Assembly: GCF_002078875.1 (NCBI RefSeq) | Contig: NC_034412.1 | Coordinates: forward strand, 84,617,491 to 84,681,490 | Direction of reading: 5' to 3' | Length of the DNA stretch: 64,000 bases | Source of the DNA: Numida meleagris | Lineage: Eukaryota; Chordata; Aves; Galliformes; Numididae | In this document: one piece after another, positions 49,421 through 61,500 of the stretch | Position numbering within the stretch: the first letter of the stretch is position 1 | Layout of the letters: every line of letters begins with the position of its first letter | The notes under the pieces: generated by a model | Database searches by the model: none | Told to the model about the DNA's origin: nothing | Seen by the model: only the letters and a program-made list of their open reading frames with translations | Program-made: the position numbers and the translations under genes

Positions 49421-50709
49421 TCTAATCAGATCAGGAGATCAGATCTGAATGTTGAACACCAAATTAGCTCGATATCTGGTTGATATTTTGTTCTCATGTT
49501 TTCCAGAATTCTTTACAAACCGTATGGGATATGGTTTCATAACCAGAGCCTAGGTCATGAAACATTCAATTTACAGTCTCAATATGAAATATTAGTGCAA
49601 TGAATAAGAATCAAGAAAATCAGGCACAGATTATTTTTCTTTTTAGCATTACAAGAATCAAGACAGCCTGCCTGACATTAGTATGATTTCCCATGAAGCT
49701 GAATTTAAATACAATACAATATGAACTAGCGGCTAACAAGCTGATAGCAAAGAAAGGAACTGACGATTCTAAAACCCTTTGAACGCAAAATCTTCTACAT
49801 TCATCTGCTTCCATCTTTTTTATCCTCTAACCCACTTTAAAGACAGTTTTCTGGAAGAAAAAATGGACAATAAAGGAAGACTAAGAAAATCATAAAGATT
49901 TCTGTGAAGTACCCTTTCCTAATTGTGCTAATTCAACTTCAGTCCTAACTCCTGCATGCTTCAGTTCACTGCTCTCTTTAAGTTCAGTTCCAGCAGATTT
50001 CTGTCACTGGACTGAAGCTAGCCAGAGTTGCTGTAACAGAGTCAACTCTAATTACATCCCTGCTAACAAATTAACTGTATGTGGGACCAGTCACTAGCAC
50101 TGAGGTCAACTGACACAGAATAGCCTTCGTTCCTGCCACTAAATGCTTACCATTCTGTAGCTGGGTAATAATATCTTAACTAGCTATTGATAATGTTCCA
50201 CAGCCTAAGCTACCTTCTGAACAGTCAGTTCCTGACAAGTATTTGGGAGAATAAATGCTGGTCTTGGCCAAAAACTTGCCAGGGAATGTTCTGGCAGTAT
50301 AGCAGTACATACATTTAAGCTGTGTTCCTGAGAACACAACTTGGGAACACACATATGCCTTGGAACCCCAGGCATATCTATATTATTAAACATTACCAAG
50401 AAAATGCTGTAAAAGCAGAGAAAAGAGCTGGAGAATACCTTTTCTGTCCATGTTCTTTCTCACTGCTTTTGATCTTTGTCTGAAAATTACTTCAAATTAT
50501 TGCTTAAGTACCTAGTGATCGGACAAAAGACAAAGAAAACAAGCTGGAAAATGGGAAATTTTATTTACACATAAATAAGAGCTTTTCCATCAGAGGAGTG
50601 GTTAAATACTAAACCAGGTCACCTATAGAGAATGCGTAATCTCCATACTGCTAGACATAAGAACATAGGTAGACAAACCTTGAGAAAACTGACTTAGATG
50701 AACCTCCCT

Positions 50710-50719
50710 CCCCCCCCCC
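50710..50719. repeat. C10 homopolymer
   Basis: Ten C follow CCTCCCT; simple sequence. Confidence 0.9.
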
Positions 50720-52588
50720 AAACAGAACTAGATGATCCCTTTCATTCTAATTTGTTCTGAGTCCAAGAAAACAAACAGATCTTTCCAGGTCCTTTATCAT
50801 GGAACACCTGGATCTCAGAAGAAAGTAGATCTTAACACATGCTTGAGGGTTCGCGAGTCTGAGAATTTCTGTTTTGACAACAAAAAGAAAGTACAGTCCT
50901 ACACCTTAAGTGACTTGCCTGGCAAGCCAATAATGAAAATACCATAAAAACATCAGCAAACAAAACCACAGCCAGTGCAGATAACCAGTTAGTTGCAATA
51001 CAGCTTACACATGAAATATTCCATGATGTTTTGTCAAAACATTTCTTTATTTTTCTTTAACTCTTTAGATCTCTTCATTCATAATATTCACTTGCATGTA
51101 CACAAACTTCACTTATTTGGACTGTTATGATGCCCCTTTTGGGATTAGAGCTCTATAGTGTGCATGCACATTTCTAAACTAGCCTTGCCTTCTCACCCAC
51201 CAACTATCCAGCTTTTCTTTTTAAATCTCCATTCTTTTCCCTGCCTGCACTGATAAATATTTGGGATGGAGTTTTTTTCTCAGCTTGTTTATTCCCCATT
51301 ATATCTTGTAAAATACAATACGGATTCTGTACTTTATGAAATTGCCCTTACTTGAGCGAAGAAATAAGCTCAGTAGGCTCTGTTTCCCAAGAACAAGATT
51401 CTTCAGAATGTAGCCCATTGTAGATATCCCAACCCTCCAGCCCCTTCTGCCACCAGAAGTAGATTTCAGCTCATTCCTTTTAGGAAACTTGTTCTGCTAC
51501 CACTAAGCTGGTATCAGATCAGAATCTTTGATGCATGAAGCCAGATATCCATTAACTCACTGTTTTTCCATGGGCATTATTTAAAATCACTTTAAAGATG
51601 ACAGTACTGGAATTATCCCCATCTTGCAAATACTGCAGCCATTACGCAGTGCTCTGGTGCCAGTACACACAACAGAAGCCCTCCCCCAAGGCTATGTTTT
51701 GTGCCACTTGACTGTACATTTTTCATTATCATTTATTTTTATTAGCAAACCCAGCCCTGAGTGCCAGTCAGCCTGCACATAGACAGTGTGTTGCTCTCAC
51801 AAACAAAAGAGAGAGAAGAAGAATTTTAAATGAGCTGTTTCAGAAGTGTTTATCATCTAAACCAACTTCACAAAGTGCTATTATGATAGTTAGAGTGTGT
51901 CTACCTACCTGATTTTCTACTTCAGAGTGAATTTCCACCAAGACAAGCATCTCTCCAGTGGTGATAAACAGCCTTACCATTTGTTTCAGTGCATACCTTA
52001 TTCATTCAAATCTACACAACAGATTTTTTTGTCTCCAGTTTGGAACATGGTTTGACTGAAAAGGCTGTGTTCAGAAGAATCTCTAAACATCTGTTCCAGA
52101 TTTTCTCAATCCCAGTCCCCAAATATTATAAATTCTATGTATGCTCTAAGGAAAGTTTACATTATCTTTATGAAAGTAATTTTTAAAAATGAAAACTTTC
52201 TTCACATCAGCCAAATTTAGGTCATTCCATTTTAAAAAAGTAAGCCTGAGGCCAGCAATTGAATCAAATATTGTTTAGGAAGGATACAGGTAATATTCAG
52301 GCCTTAGAACAAAACAGAACATCATCCATTATGAAAATTTCTTTTGAATCATTATGAAGTTTGTCTATTAGTAGGCAGATCTAGGTCAAACACTCCCACA
52401 AGCTGGGCTGCTAATGAGTTCAAATCTAGTTGTGTTTTCATTATTACATTTCCATATATTTTTAATGTACACTTATACAGTACCACTAGAAAACTCCGTA
52501 TTCTTTCAGCATAGCTAAAGCAGAGTTTTTTTTTTTAATTCTTCATCTGAATAAGTCTCCTAGCAAGATGACAAATCGTATTATTTCT

Positions 52589-52612
52589 CTCAAAGACATT
52601 TATGTCTTTGAG
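52589..52612. repeat. Perfect inverted repeat, 11-bp arms
   Basis: CTCAAAGACAT, a central TT, then ATGTCTTTGAG. The arms are exact complements. Nothing around it suggests an RNA gene. Confidence 0.9.
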
Positions 52613-55600
52613 GTCAGTTCTCCAATCCACCATAACTTTCAGGTACTTAAGACAGAAATGTCAACCTCTCTCTTGCTAGTTTATTCTACTGCTGCTTATT
52701 CAATTTCAAGGCCCTGCAGAATGTTACCTTAGGAAGCTAAAATGATCTCACTAATTTTGCCATGTAGGACAAAACTAGACAACCATCTATTTGTCACAAA
52801 GTCATATTTAAGAGCCTCATGATTTCTAACGTATTTAGAAAATAGACCATTAAGGGGTGGGGGACAGATGTAATATGTTATGCAAACTGAGAACTGGAAC
52901 ATAGAATCACCTTTCAGTGCTGAGAAAGAAAAGTCAGCAAAAATAAACATTCCGTACACAAACACCCACTAGCATATCCTACTTTTACCCTGAAATTGTC
53001 CACATTGCTAATGATATAACAGCATCTCACACAAAGGAAGCAACTAAATCTCAATACATTTATTCTAGCTGAACTATCCTGAACAACATATTCATCCTAA
53101 AATGATGAAGCACATTCTGGGTATCATGAAATTTGCTCCTGCTACCTTAGGTATTAGAAAACAAACTCAAACAGAAATCAATGTGCTACATGAAACAATG
53201 TTAACAGGATAAAAGAGGCTTCTATTTCAAGATGCATCACTGTAAACACCTAAACTGTTACATACCTTCTGAAGGAAGAACCAAGCCTACAGAAACTGCT
53301 GAACTTGCTGTCAATGGCTAGAGAAAGGATCTCACTATTCCATCATTTTATTTCTCAGTGGAGCTCTTAGAGAAGCTGGTTACCATTATCATGACCTCTC
53401 CTCTGTTTCCCCTAAGTGTGTAGCATTTATTTATGGCTTTAACTATATCATGTTTTTGATATTTAGTTATTTTGATTCAACAAAATCGCTATTCTTTCAC
53501 TTAGCTTTTTTTCCATGTTTTTAATAACACAACCACTTGAAAACAGAATAACATATGCAACAGGAAAAGTGCCAGCCCATACTACAGAAGTGAAGCTACT
53601 GGCACAAGAAAACCATTACCTATTCATTGGTGCAATGAAAATTATTTGAAAAGAAGTTATGAAGGGGAAAAAGATATACAAAGTTCATATTTGAAATCTA
53701 GCTAAGTGGTACCGTAATACAGAGGAAAATACACTATTGTAAACAAGACAGCATAGTGAGTCTCAGAGAGAAGAGGAGATTCCTTCTGCTGTCTGTTTTC
53801 CTGGGAGTTCCTCACAATGACGACATTTCCCAAGTTTCTTTCTTACCTCCCCTTAAGCAAGAGATTCTTTGAGGTTGGTTTACTTTTTCCCATATACATT
53901 TTCAATTCAGTTCAAATGAATGCAATTACATTTATAATTAGCATTATAAAGGGCTTTATTTGTTTTCTTCACCATAACCACTCTCATCAACCCTGTCGTC
54001 ACTAGCCTCAGTCTGGTAACTCCTCTGGTTTGGATGTTGCTAGGGAAGCCAATATTATTTTCATGTGTATATGATTTTTTCCACTATGTTTCACATGTAT
54101 TTCCTGAAGCAAAAGCCAGGCCAAGCAAAAAAGTTTTTCAAAACTGATAAAAATGAAACCTACCTTAGTCTGCCAAAGTTGCAATTCATGGATAAACATC
54201 CGGAGTTTGTGCCACCTAACAGTGACTCTCCACTGGATGGAGATAATGCTAACTTGAAAATTGCCTCACCACACACATCCAAAAATAAAAAAGAAGAGAT
54301 GAAAGTATCTAGTCTTACGGTATGATATTTAATCAGGGCAGTGCACTGCTGCACAATGAGCAAAGGATTAAGTGAAAGAATATAAAACACTGAACAGGAA
54401 AGCATGCCAGTATAACAAAGCTACTTACATATTTTCAGTGTAAACAACCCTCTCTAGCACCCAGAAAATACAGAAAGCTCTAAAATACTTCCAAGGATAT
54501 ACAAAACTGTCATGAAACAGAGAAACAGATGAAGTCACCAGCAAACACCTATGAGATAATCATTCAAATGTCATCTCTTTTACTGGCTTAAATTTATTGA
54601 TGTTTTCACATTTTTCACCTGTTTAATACAGTTCTAGGTAAAAGAACTGGATGAGAGAGTCCACTTTTCCTTTAAAGGAGACAACAGTAGCTTTTGATAA
54701 CACAGCTTTGACCTTATCCTGTTTTTACAGCCTCCTTGCTATTTCTCAAGTATTATTCATTACCTATTATTATACTAATAAACTTTACTATCTTTTATAA
54801 AGCTGCCAGTGCTTACATACTTGAATGGCCCTCACAAAAGAAAGCCATAATGACAGAACAAGGTAAACCTAATAAACCATTCTTTGTTCTCAAAGTGTAT
54901 TTGTGAAAATAGGCCATTAGCTTTTATTTATTATTCACATAAACGTATGATGGGATTTGTACCCTCCCCAGCATTAACTGCCTCATCCTGCAGAGATCAT
55001 CCAAATTTTTTTTTTTTTTGTAACTGTGCTTTGAATTTTCTCCTCTTTAGTAACAAGGTAAAGAATGTACTCAAAAGATGACTATATTTGAAATTTACCC
55101 ATCCTTTTTACAATCTCACCAACTGCAAGCATAATCTATGCATTAAGCTCTCTTTTGCTCATTCCATACTGGGGTTGATAGTGCCATTTTACACCACTTA
55201 AACATGACAAATAGGGATATTACAGAAGATGAAGTGTACTATTTGTGTCGGCGTTTGTCCCGTTAGAGAAATTCTCAGTCAGTGTGGCATCAGAATAGCA
55301 AGTCCTTTTTTTGTGTTTTACATACATCTTATATATCCTTCTCTCGTAAGCAGTAAATCCACTCACGGTTAATTGTCCTTAAGTTCTTCACAACAACATA
55401 GATAACAAACAAAGGGTTCCTTAACTGTCCCAGATGTGACCACATTAGCTGTGCATACTAAAGGAATATTCTGTTTACACTTTAGCCCTGCCTCCAGACT
55501 CCGGAGGCCTCATAGCGATAAGATCTACCAGAGTCTGTTGAGCTTCTTGTTGTTCCATCTCCCCCCACATATTTGGACCTCTGAAATACTGTTGAAATTT

Positions 55601-58235
55601 CAGAGGAATGCCACAAACACTATAGTTTGCGATCAGAAACTGGTAATAGCTACTTATGTGTGAAAAATACACAAAAAAGGCAAAATAGCATAACTAATAA
55701 ACAACCATGACATCTTTCCAATGTCATCTTGTAAAGTACTGTCTTGACACATCTATATACAATTTATTAGCTTCTATTAATTTCATTCCTGTAGCTACAT
55801 GAGAACAGAGAATGTCTTCTACTTTTTTAATGTTTATTTTCATTATTCAAAGTTCTTTTCTCCTTTGGTCTGTAATGTATCTCTGTAATAGCAAAATCAA
55901 AGCTGTTTCTTTAGATGAGCCAAACAGATATGAAATACTGGACTTAAGTCTCCATCCAAGCCACAAGATATTCACTCTTCTAGTTACACTGGCATAAATG
56001 AAATTTAATAAAAAGCAATTCAAAAAATTAGAAATATAGCTCAAAAGACACTTCATATTTCATAAAATTTCCTCAGTTTTATAACAACTCAAACCTGTAC
56101 AAACACCCGGGAAAGCAAGTCAGAACCATCAGACTAGACATATGCTTGGGCTGCTTCTCAGGAAACTATGAGATCCCCCGCAACTTCAAAAGATTCCTTG
56201 AGACATCAAACAATAATACTGAGCTCCAAGGGGTACACAATCACATTTACCCTGACTTCCTTTCCTTCTCTAAGTCTTCATACTTCCTTTGTCAAAGTAG
56301 CAGTGCAAGATTAGCTCATAAAGAAGAAAGGACTCCAAACAACTCTATGCTGGGTTCATTTTGCCTTAGAGCTCACTGTTATCAGTTTTATTTTTCTGAC
56401 ATTAGCATCTGCATGCCATTATCATCAGCTGCTGTACTGAAAGCCAGTGTTAAGGAAGGATTAAACACAGCCTTTTTTGAACCAGCACTTTTCAGCAGCA
56501 TCTCGTACAATGAAGGTATGAATCCTGGTACTAAAGACCTCTGATGTAAGTTTAAGTGGAACAGTCATTAAATGCAGGACAAACATTTTTGGCTGATAAA
56601 ACACAAGTAGGCTCAGACCATAGCTTCATGCAACATAGTTAATCGGCCAAGTAACACACTGTAGATTTTTCTTACTCTAAGCTTATAAAAATTTTGTGAA
56701 AGTTCAGACTGTATTTTTTTTTTTTGAAAAGGATGTGGTATTTCTGTGGCAGAAGAAAAATCTTTTACCTAGAAAGAACTTGGAAGGAGTTCTGATGCTC
56801 CAATAATATTTTCTTACTCATCTTAACACTACGTATGCTTGTACTCCCTTCGGGCATAGGGGTTCATTTCTGTTGAACATTTGATTAGTACATTTGTTAT
56901 GCATAAAACTTTAACTCTCAGCACCAAGGATAGAAGGGAATACATTGGCTATGTAATCAGATAGAACATCAGCCATTCTCTCCCTGGATCTGTTCATTCC
57001 ACAGACTATAGTTTAGGATATCTTTTTATTTTATAGGTCTTGAAATAACAGACAATTTATGTAAAGCTCTAGGAAACTAATAGTTACCTATCCCACTTAT
57101 TAAAAACTCACCCATCACATTCAAATTCCATCCTAAGCTTGTAGATAATCTCAATTAGATAAACACATTAGTCTCTCACTACCATCTTCATTTTAGATCC
57201 ACAACAGCATTCCTCTTAATTATTTTAAGATATTCTCCTGCATGCTAAGTAGCTTTTAACAGGATCTCAGACACACATAAATATGCTTGTTATTGGAGAA
57301 CAGCAATATTACTTCTAAATGATTTTGGTTAGTAAGGACAGAAAGTCTTCTCCATTGTTCTTAAATGGGGAACACAAAATGCAATGAATATCATCTATTT
57401 TCTTTGATACCCAGTTCTACTCCTTACTCAATTCTAATTACAGGTAGACAGCAGGGAACAGAGAGCTGCTCTGCTATTTTTTTGACAGTAACTGCTTACC
57501 CAAATGTTGGTGCAGTGTCATAATCTGCACATGAATTATTTAGGTTCCTATTATTAAGACAGTTCTCCAAATGTTCAGAAAGTACTACAGACTGGCAAGG
57601 TGTTCAGAGATGCTCTACATCTTTGTCAGTAGCCAGGAAATCTACCTAAACTTCTTAGCAAAAACAATGATTTAAAGACAGAAAGTTGTCAGTGTTTGTG
57701 AATGATTTCACATAAACACCCTACTCATTGCAATCTATCCCAGCTATAATACAATCTTAAAAGTCAATTAAAGCAAGTCACCAAAGCTGCTCAGAGTAGG
57801 GATATAGCTGACTACTTTCACAGTTCCTACTAGATCCTTCTTAACATTGCAAAATTTGTAAGCATCAATTTCTCAGGTTGAAGGTCTCATTCTGCACCAT
57901 CCTGAGCAGCAACTGTGAGTAACTATGTTGTCTCACATCACTACACTGCATTCCCTTTATAAAGCCATAACCAACAGCCATTTTGCCTTTGTTAGGTGAT
58001 CCTTGAATCACTCAGAGCTAGTTACTCTCACCAGTCCTGCTTTGCTCACACTACTTGGACACATGGGACTGCACATGAATGTTGATAGTGCAGTTGCTGT
58101 CTGGGTTGTCATGTTTTTCTTCCCATCTGTTCCTATCTTCCAAGGCAGCCCCACTATCCTTGATACTTGACAAAGAGCAAAGTCAGTGACCTGGTGATCA
58201 GCACAGTATGGCCAGTGTTCACTGGTCTAGGAGGG

Positions 58236-58550
58236 AGTTAGAAATGGAAACTTATTCAGATTTTGATTATCATTTGGAGCTAGTACTTCGTGAGCAAACA
58301 TGGAGTAAGTTCTTTACTGCCAGCACTCAGAACACAACATACAGTACTTGCTGGGAGACTGCCACACTTAAGAATGCAAAAAAAGTATAACTAGCCAAAG
58401 GTAAACTGAAAGCTGAGTTAGGAGTTGAAAGAAGAGGGGGAAGAAAGAAGAGGAAATGGAGCCTGGATAAAGAAAGGAGAAGAAAAAAAGGCAAAAACAG
58501 ACAAGACTCAGAAAAGACAAGGAAGTGTACTGAACTTCAGCCTCTCTCCT
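58236..58550 (+). repeat. Unnamed dispersed repeat, copy B
   Basis: This is the second copy of the repeat seen at 43390-43705, same orientation, with the same blocks in the same order. It carries a longer purine-rich GAAGAGGGGGAAGAAAGAAG section. An open frame of 60 codons at 58208 and one of 63 codons at 58425 run through it. Neither resembles a known protein, and copy A has a stop in the equivalent place, so coding is unlikely. Confidence 0.72.
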
Positions 58551-61500
58551 AGTCTTTCACTCCTATCTTTGAGGAAAAAAAAAAGTTTTTTTTCTCCCCC
58601 CAGCTCTTCTCAGTGAGGAATCTCCTTTACAATTTTCTGTTTTTTGATTTTTTAAATAATCAACACCTCTAACAGCTTCCATTCACAACATACATTTGAG
58701 AAAGGCTGCTTCCCAGGGCCAAAGCATACACTATAACTTCAAGAACTTCACTCTGTACTGTCTTGCAGGGTAGCTCCTAGAAGAACAGTTTTCCATTGGC
58801 CTTATGCTCAGTGATCCTGCAAAACAAAGTTTATAGAATGAACCTCCTTGGACAGCAGCGAAAAAATCCTCTTCCAGAAAGATTTGTAGAGCTGCTTGTT
58901 TCTTTTGTCTCCAGGTTAACATGCTAACCTTCAGTCAACTCAGGCAAATAAAAATAATTAAAAAAAAACAAGAAAAAAAATGAAGACAGGGAAAATAGGC
59001 AGAGACCTCTAAACATTGTATTCACATATTCTTGCTCACTATGGAAAATTCCATCTCATAATCTAAGAATATAATAAGGAAAAGAGAAAACTAGTTCTTA
59101 ATAGCACATCAGCAAGTACAGAGAATCACCTCAAGACAGAAAAATATAAAGGACACCATTGCTCAATGCAGACTTAAATCAAATAAAAGGTAATAGCAAT
59201 GGCTGTCTACAAGACCAGTTCCTATAGAGGCTTTCAAGTGCACCCTCTTCTCACTTGCTACTGATGGCATGGTAGTATCATAGCCTGCTTGGGTATCGCA
59301 GGCCAACTCCATTCCACAGAGAATAGGAAGGAATGTTTTGGAAGGGGTCTTCCAGCCAGGAATGAGCTTTCTTCCAAGTCACCATTTGAATGACTTAAAA
59401 CAGGCTCCTGGGGGGGGGGGAAGAACTAGGCCTTGCTGTTAATGATTTCATGCTATTCAAGACTTACTATAATTAACAACAGTAAGAAAACTGAAGAGAG
59501 ACATATAAAGACTCAGGTTCTATTAATACATTAGTCCATCACAATCAAAATTAATTAAGTTCCACACAGGCCCGAAGATGTTTCTTCTCCAGTGCCAGCC
59601 AGAAATTCAACGCACTTACTTGAAGCGGAACAGGGATGAGCTTCCCTATTCCTGTGTGCCTTTAAGGGCTTGATTTCCAATAAGAACTGTGCGTTCCAGG
59701 AACCATATCCAACCTGACACACATACAAACCTCAGTACAGAATATTTGCCTCCTGTGGAGTGGGTTTGTCACTAGAAGATACATAACCACTCATCAGTTA
59801 CTAAGAGACTGCGCATATTATCTTTCCACCCAGCACAGGTGGCAGGATGAAGAAAATACAAGTAGAGAACAACCACTTGTAATCAGAACTGCACAGGGAA
59901 AAAAGCTTATATCATATCAGGATCACACCAGCTTCTAACCACATTCCACCAGCCCAGAGCAGTGGGGCAGCAAGCACAGAACAGAGAAGTATTTAATTCC
60001 TTCACCAACAACTTCAACAAGAAAAAAAAAAACCTTTAAACCATTACACAGGGTATAACACTGTAATAAGATAGAATGCACAACAACAATAGCAGAGTAA
60101 CAAGGACCCAAGCTACAGCAAGTGAGCATTTGCTCAAATACAACCCCCACACCTTTGGAAGACCTCAAGTATGCAGGGATCTCCAAGAACATCCCCTTGC
60201 CTCCACTGCCAACCCTTAAATGAGATCTGGGAAAGGGTGGATCCTGGCTCCACCCCTTCTGGTCATGGAGGTGCATTGCATGCACCTGAGCTCCCCTGGG
60301 TTGGCCCTGCCTTCCCACCAGGTGCTCAATCACTGGTTCAAGCCGTGACTTAGCATTTCCACTGCACATTAGAAAATGCTCACCTCTCTGTCAGTGCTAG
60401 TAGATTAATACATCTCCAGGTTTTTATCAAAACAAGGGAAAAGATATGCTTGGATCTTAGTCTATCTCTCCATGTTACCTTGCCATAAGATGTCTTAGAG
60501 GAGCTTTTACTAATCAATATGCACAGTCAGTCTCCTCATTTCTTTTAGTGCACTTAGTATGAAAGAAAAATGTCTTTGTTCTTGTTTCATTTTCCTATAC
60601 TACATGAAATGAAGAGGACACAGAAATCAGTTTGTAAAGATTTATGTGATCCTTGTGTAAGCTCAAGAGTAAGAACTAAGTAGGTAGGCAAATGGTGACC
60701 CTAAACAAGTAAATGTGAAATTGGTGGTCAAAGGAATAACACCATATTCATCATTCATATGTCTCCAACAACATTCATTTTTCTGTCTTTGAAATACTTT
60801 TTGTATTTTCTCACTGGTACTTAAAGTGCTATATAACTCCCTGAAAATGCAGGGTAGGCACAGTCAAACACACTATGTGCCTCAAGCAATGTGCTACCAT
60901 CCTCACTCAGCCCTCTTCTCCTATAGTTTCAGTCTGCTGAGACATGAGGACTATTGCTCTATGCAGTCTCATTGGCCCTTCCTCAGTTCCCTGGAAAGCA
61001 CCATCTTGCGCCTGTCACCGTGATGCACTGAGCACAACCACAAACAGCATGTAAGGGGCATAAAGCAGCCAACAAAAGGCACCTTTTAGGTAGAGAAATA
61101 ATTCCTTGGAGAAATAGCTCAGAAGGAAGCACCTGCCAAATCAAAGCTTGCTCTTTCCTGCTTTCCATGACACTTGTTTGACCTTAGGAAGGCTGTCAGG
61201 ATTTGGTATATAGTGCAAGCAGAGCACAGCAGCACAAGGATAAAAGCAGCTAGGCAGTCTCAGACACTGTGCATGCTTCTAGCACATATTTTACACGCAG
61301 CCAAGTGGACAGGTCTTCACCTCTGAGCTGAAATATTTTTCACTAGGCTGCAAGTGAATTCTGTCTTAGAGACCAGTCATGTCAGACAACAGGTTTAATA
61401 ATGTAACACACTTACATGCTTGTGTCAGCAAGAGGTAAACGAGTAAGATGAGTTATTTCTGCAGCTTGAAAACCACACATGAGAAAGGCCATGCTGTGCC

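Larger units (their letters stand above)
46878..58235. other. Gene-free, AT-rich interval
   Basis: No supportable gene in about 11 kb. It holds two CR1 scraps (47630-47732, 49350-49420), two perfect hairpins (47481-47504, 52589-52612), T17 at 49028-49044, C10 at 50710-50719 and a long T run ending at 55019. Open frames are short and without motifs. Confidence 0.6.

Noticed and set aside
59935..60369. 144-codon minus-strand open frame
   Set aside because: It crosses a GC-richer patch where stop codons are rarer. No known domain is seen; kept only as a finding about the patch.
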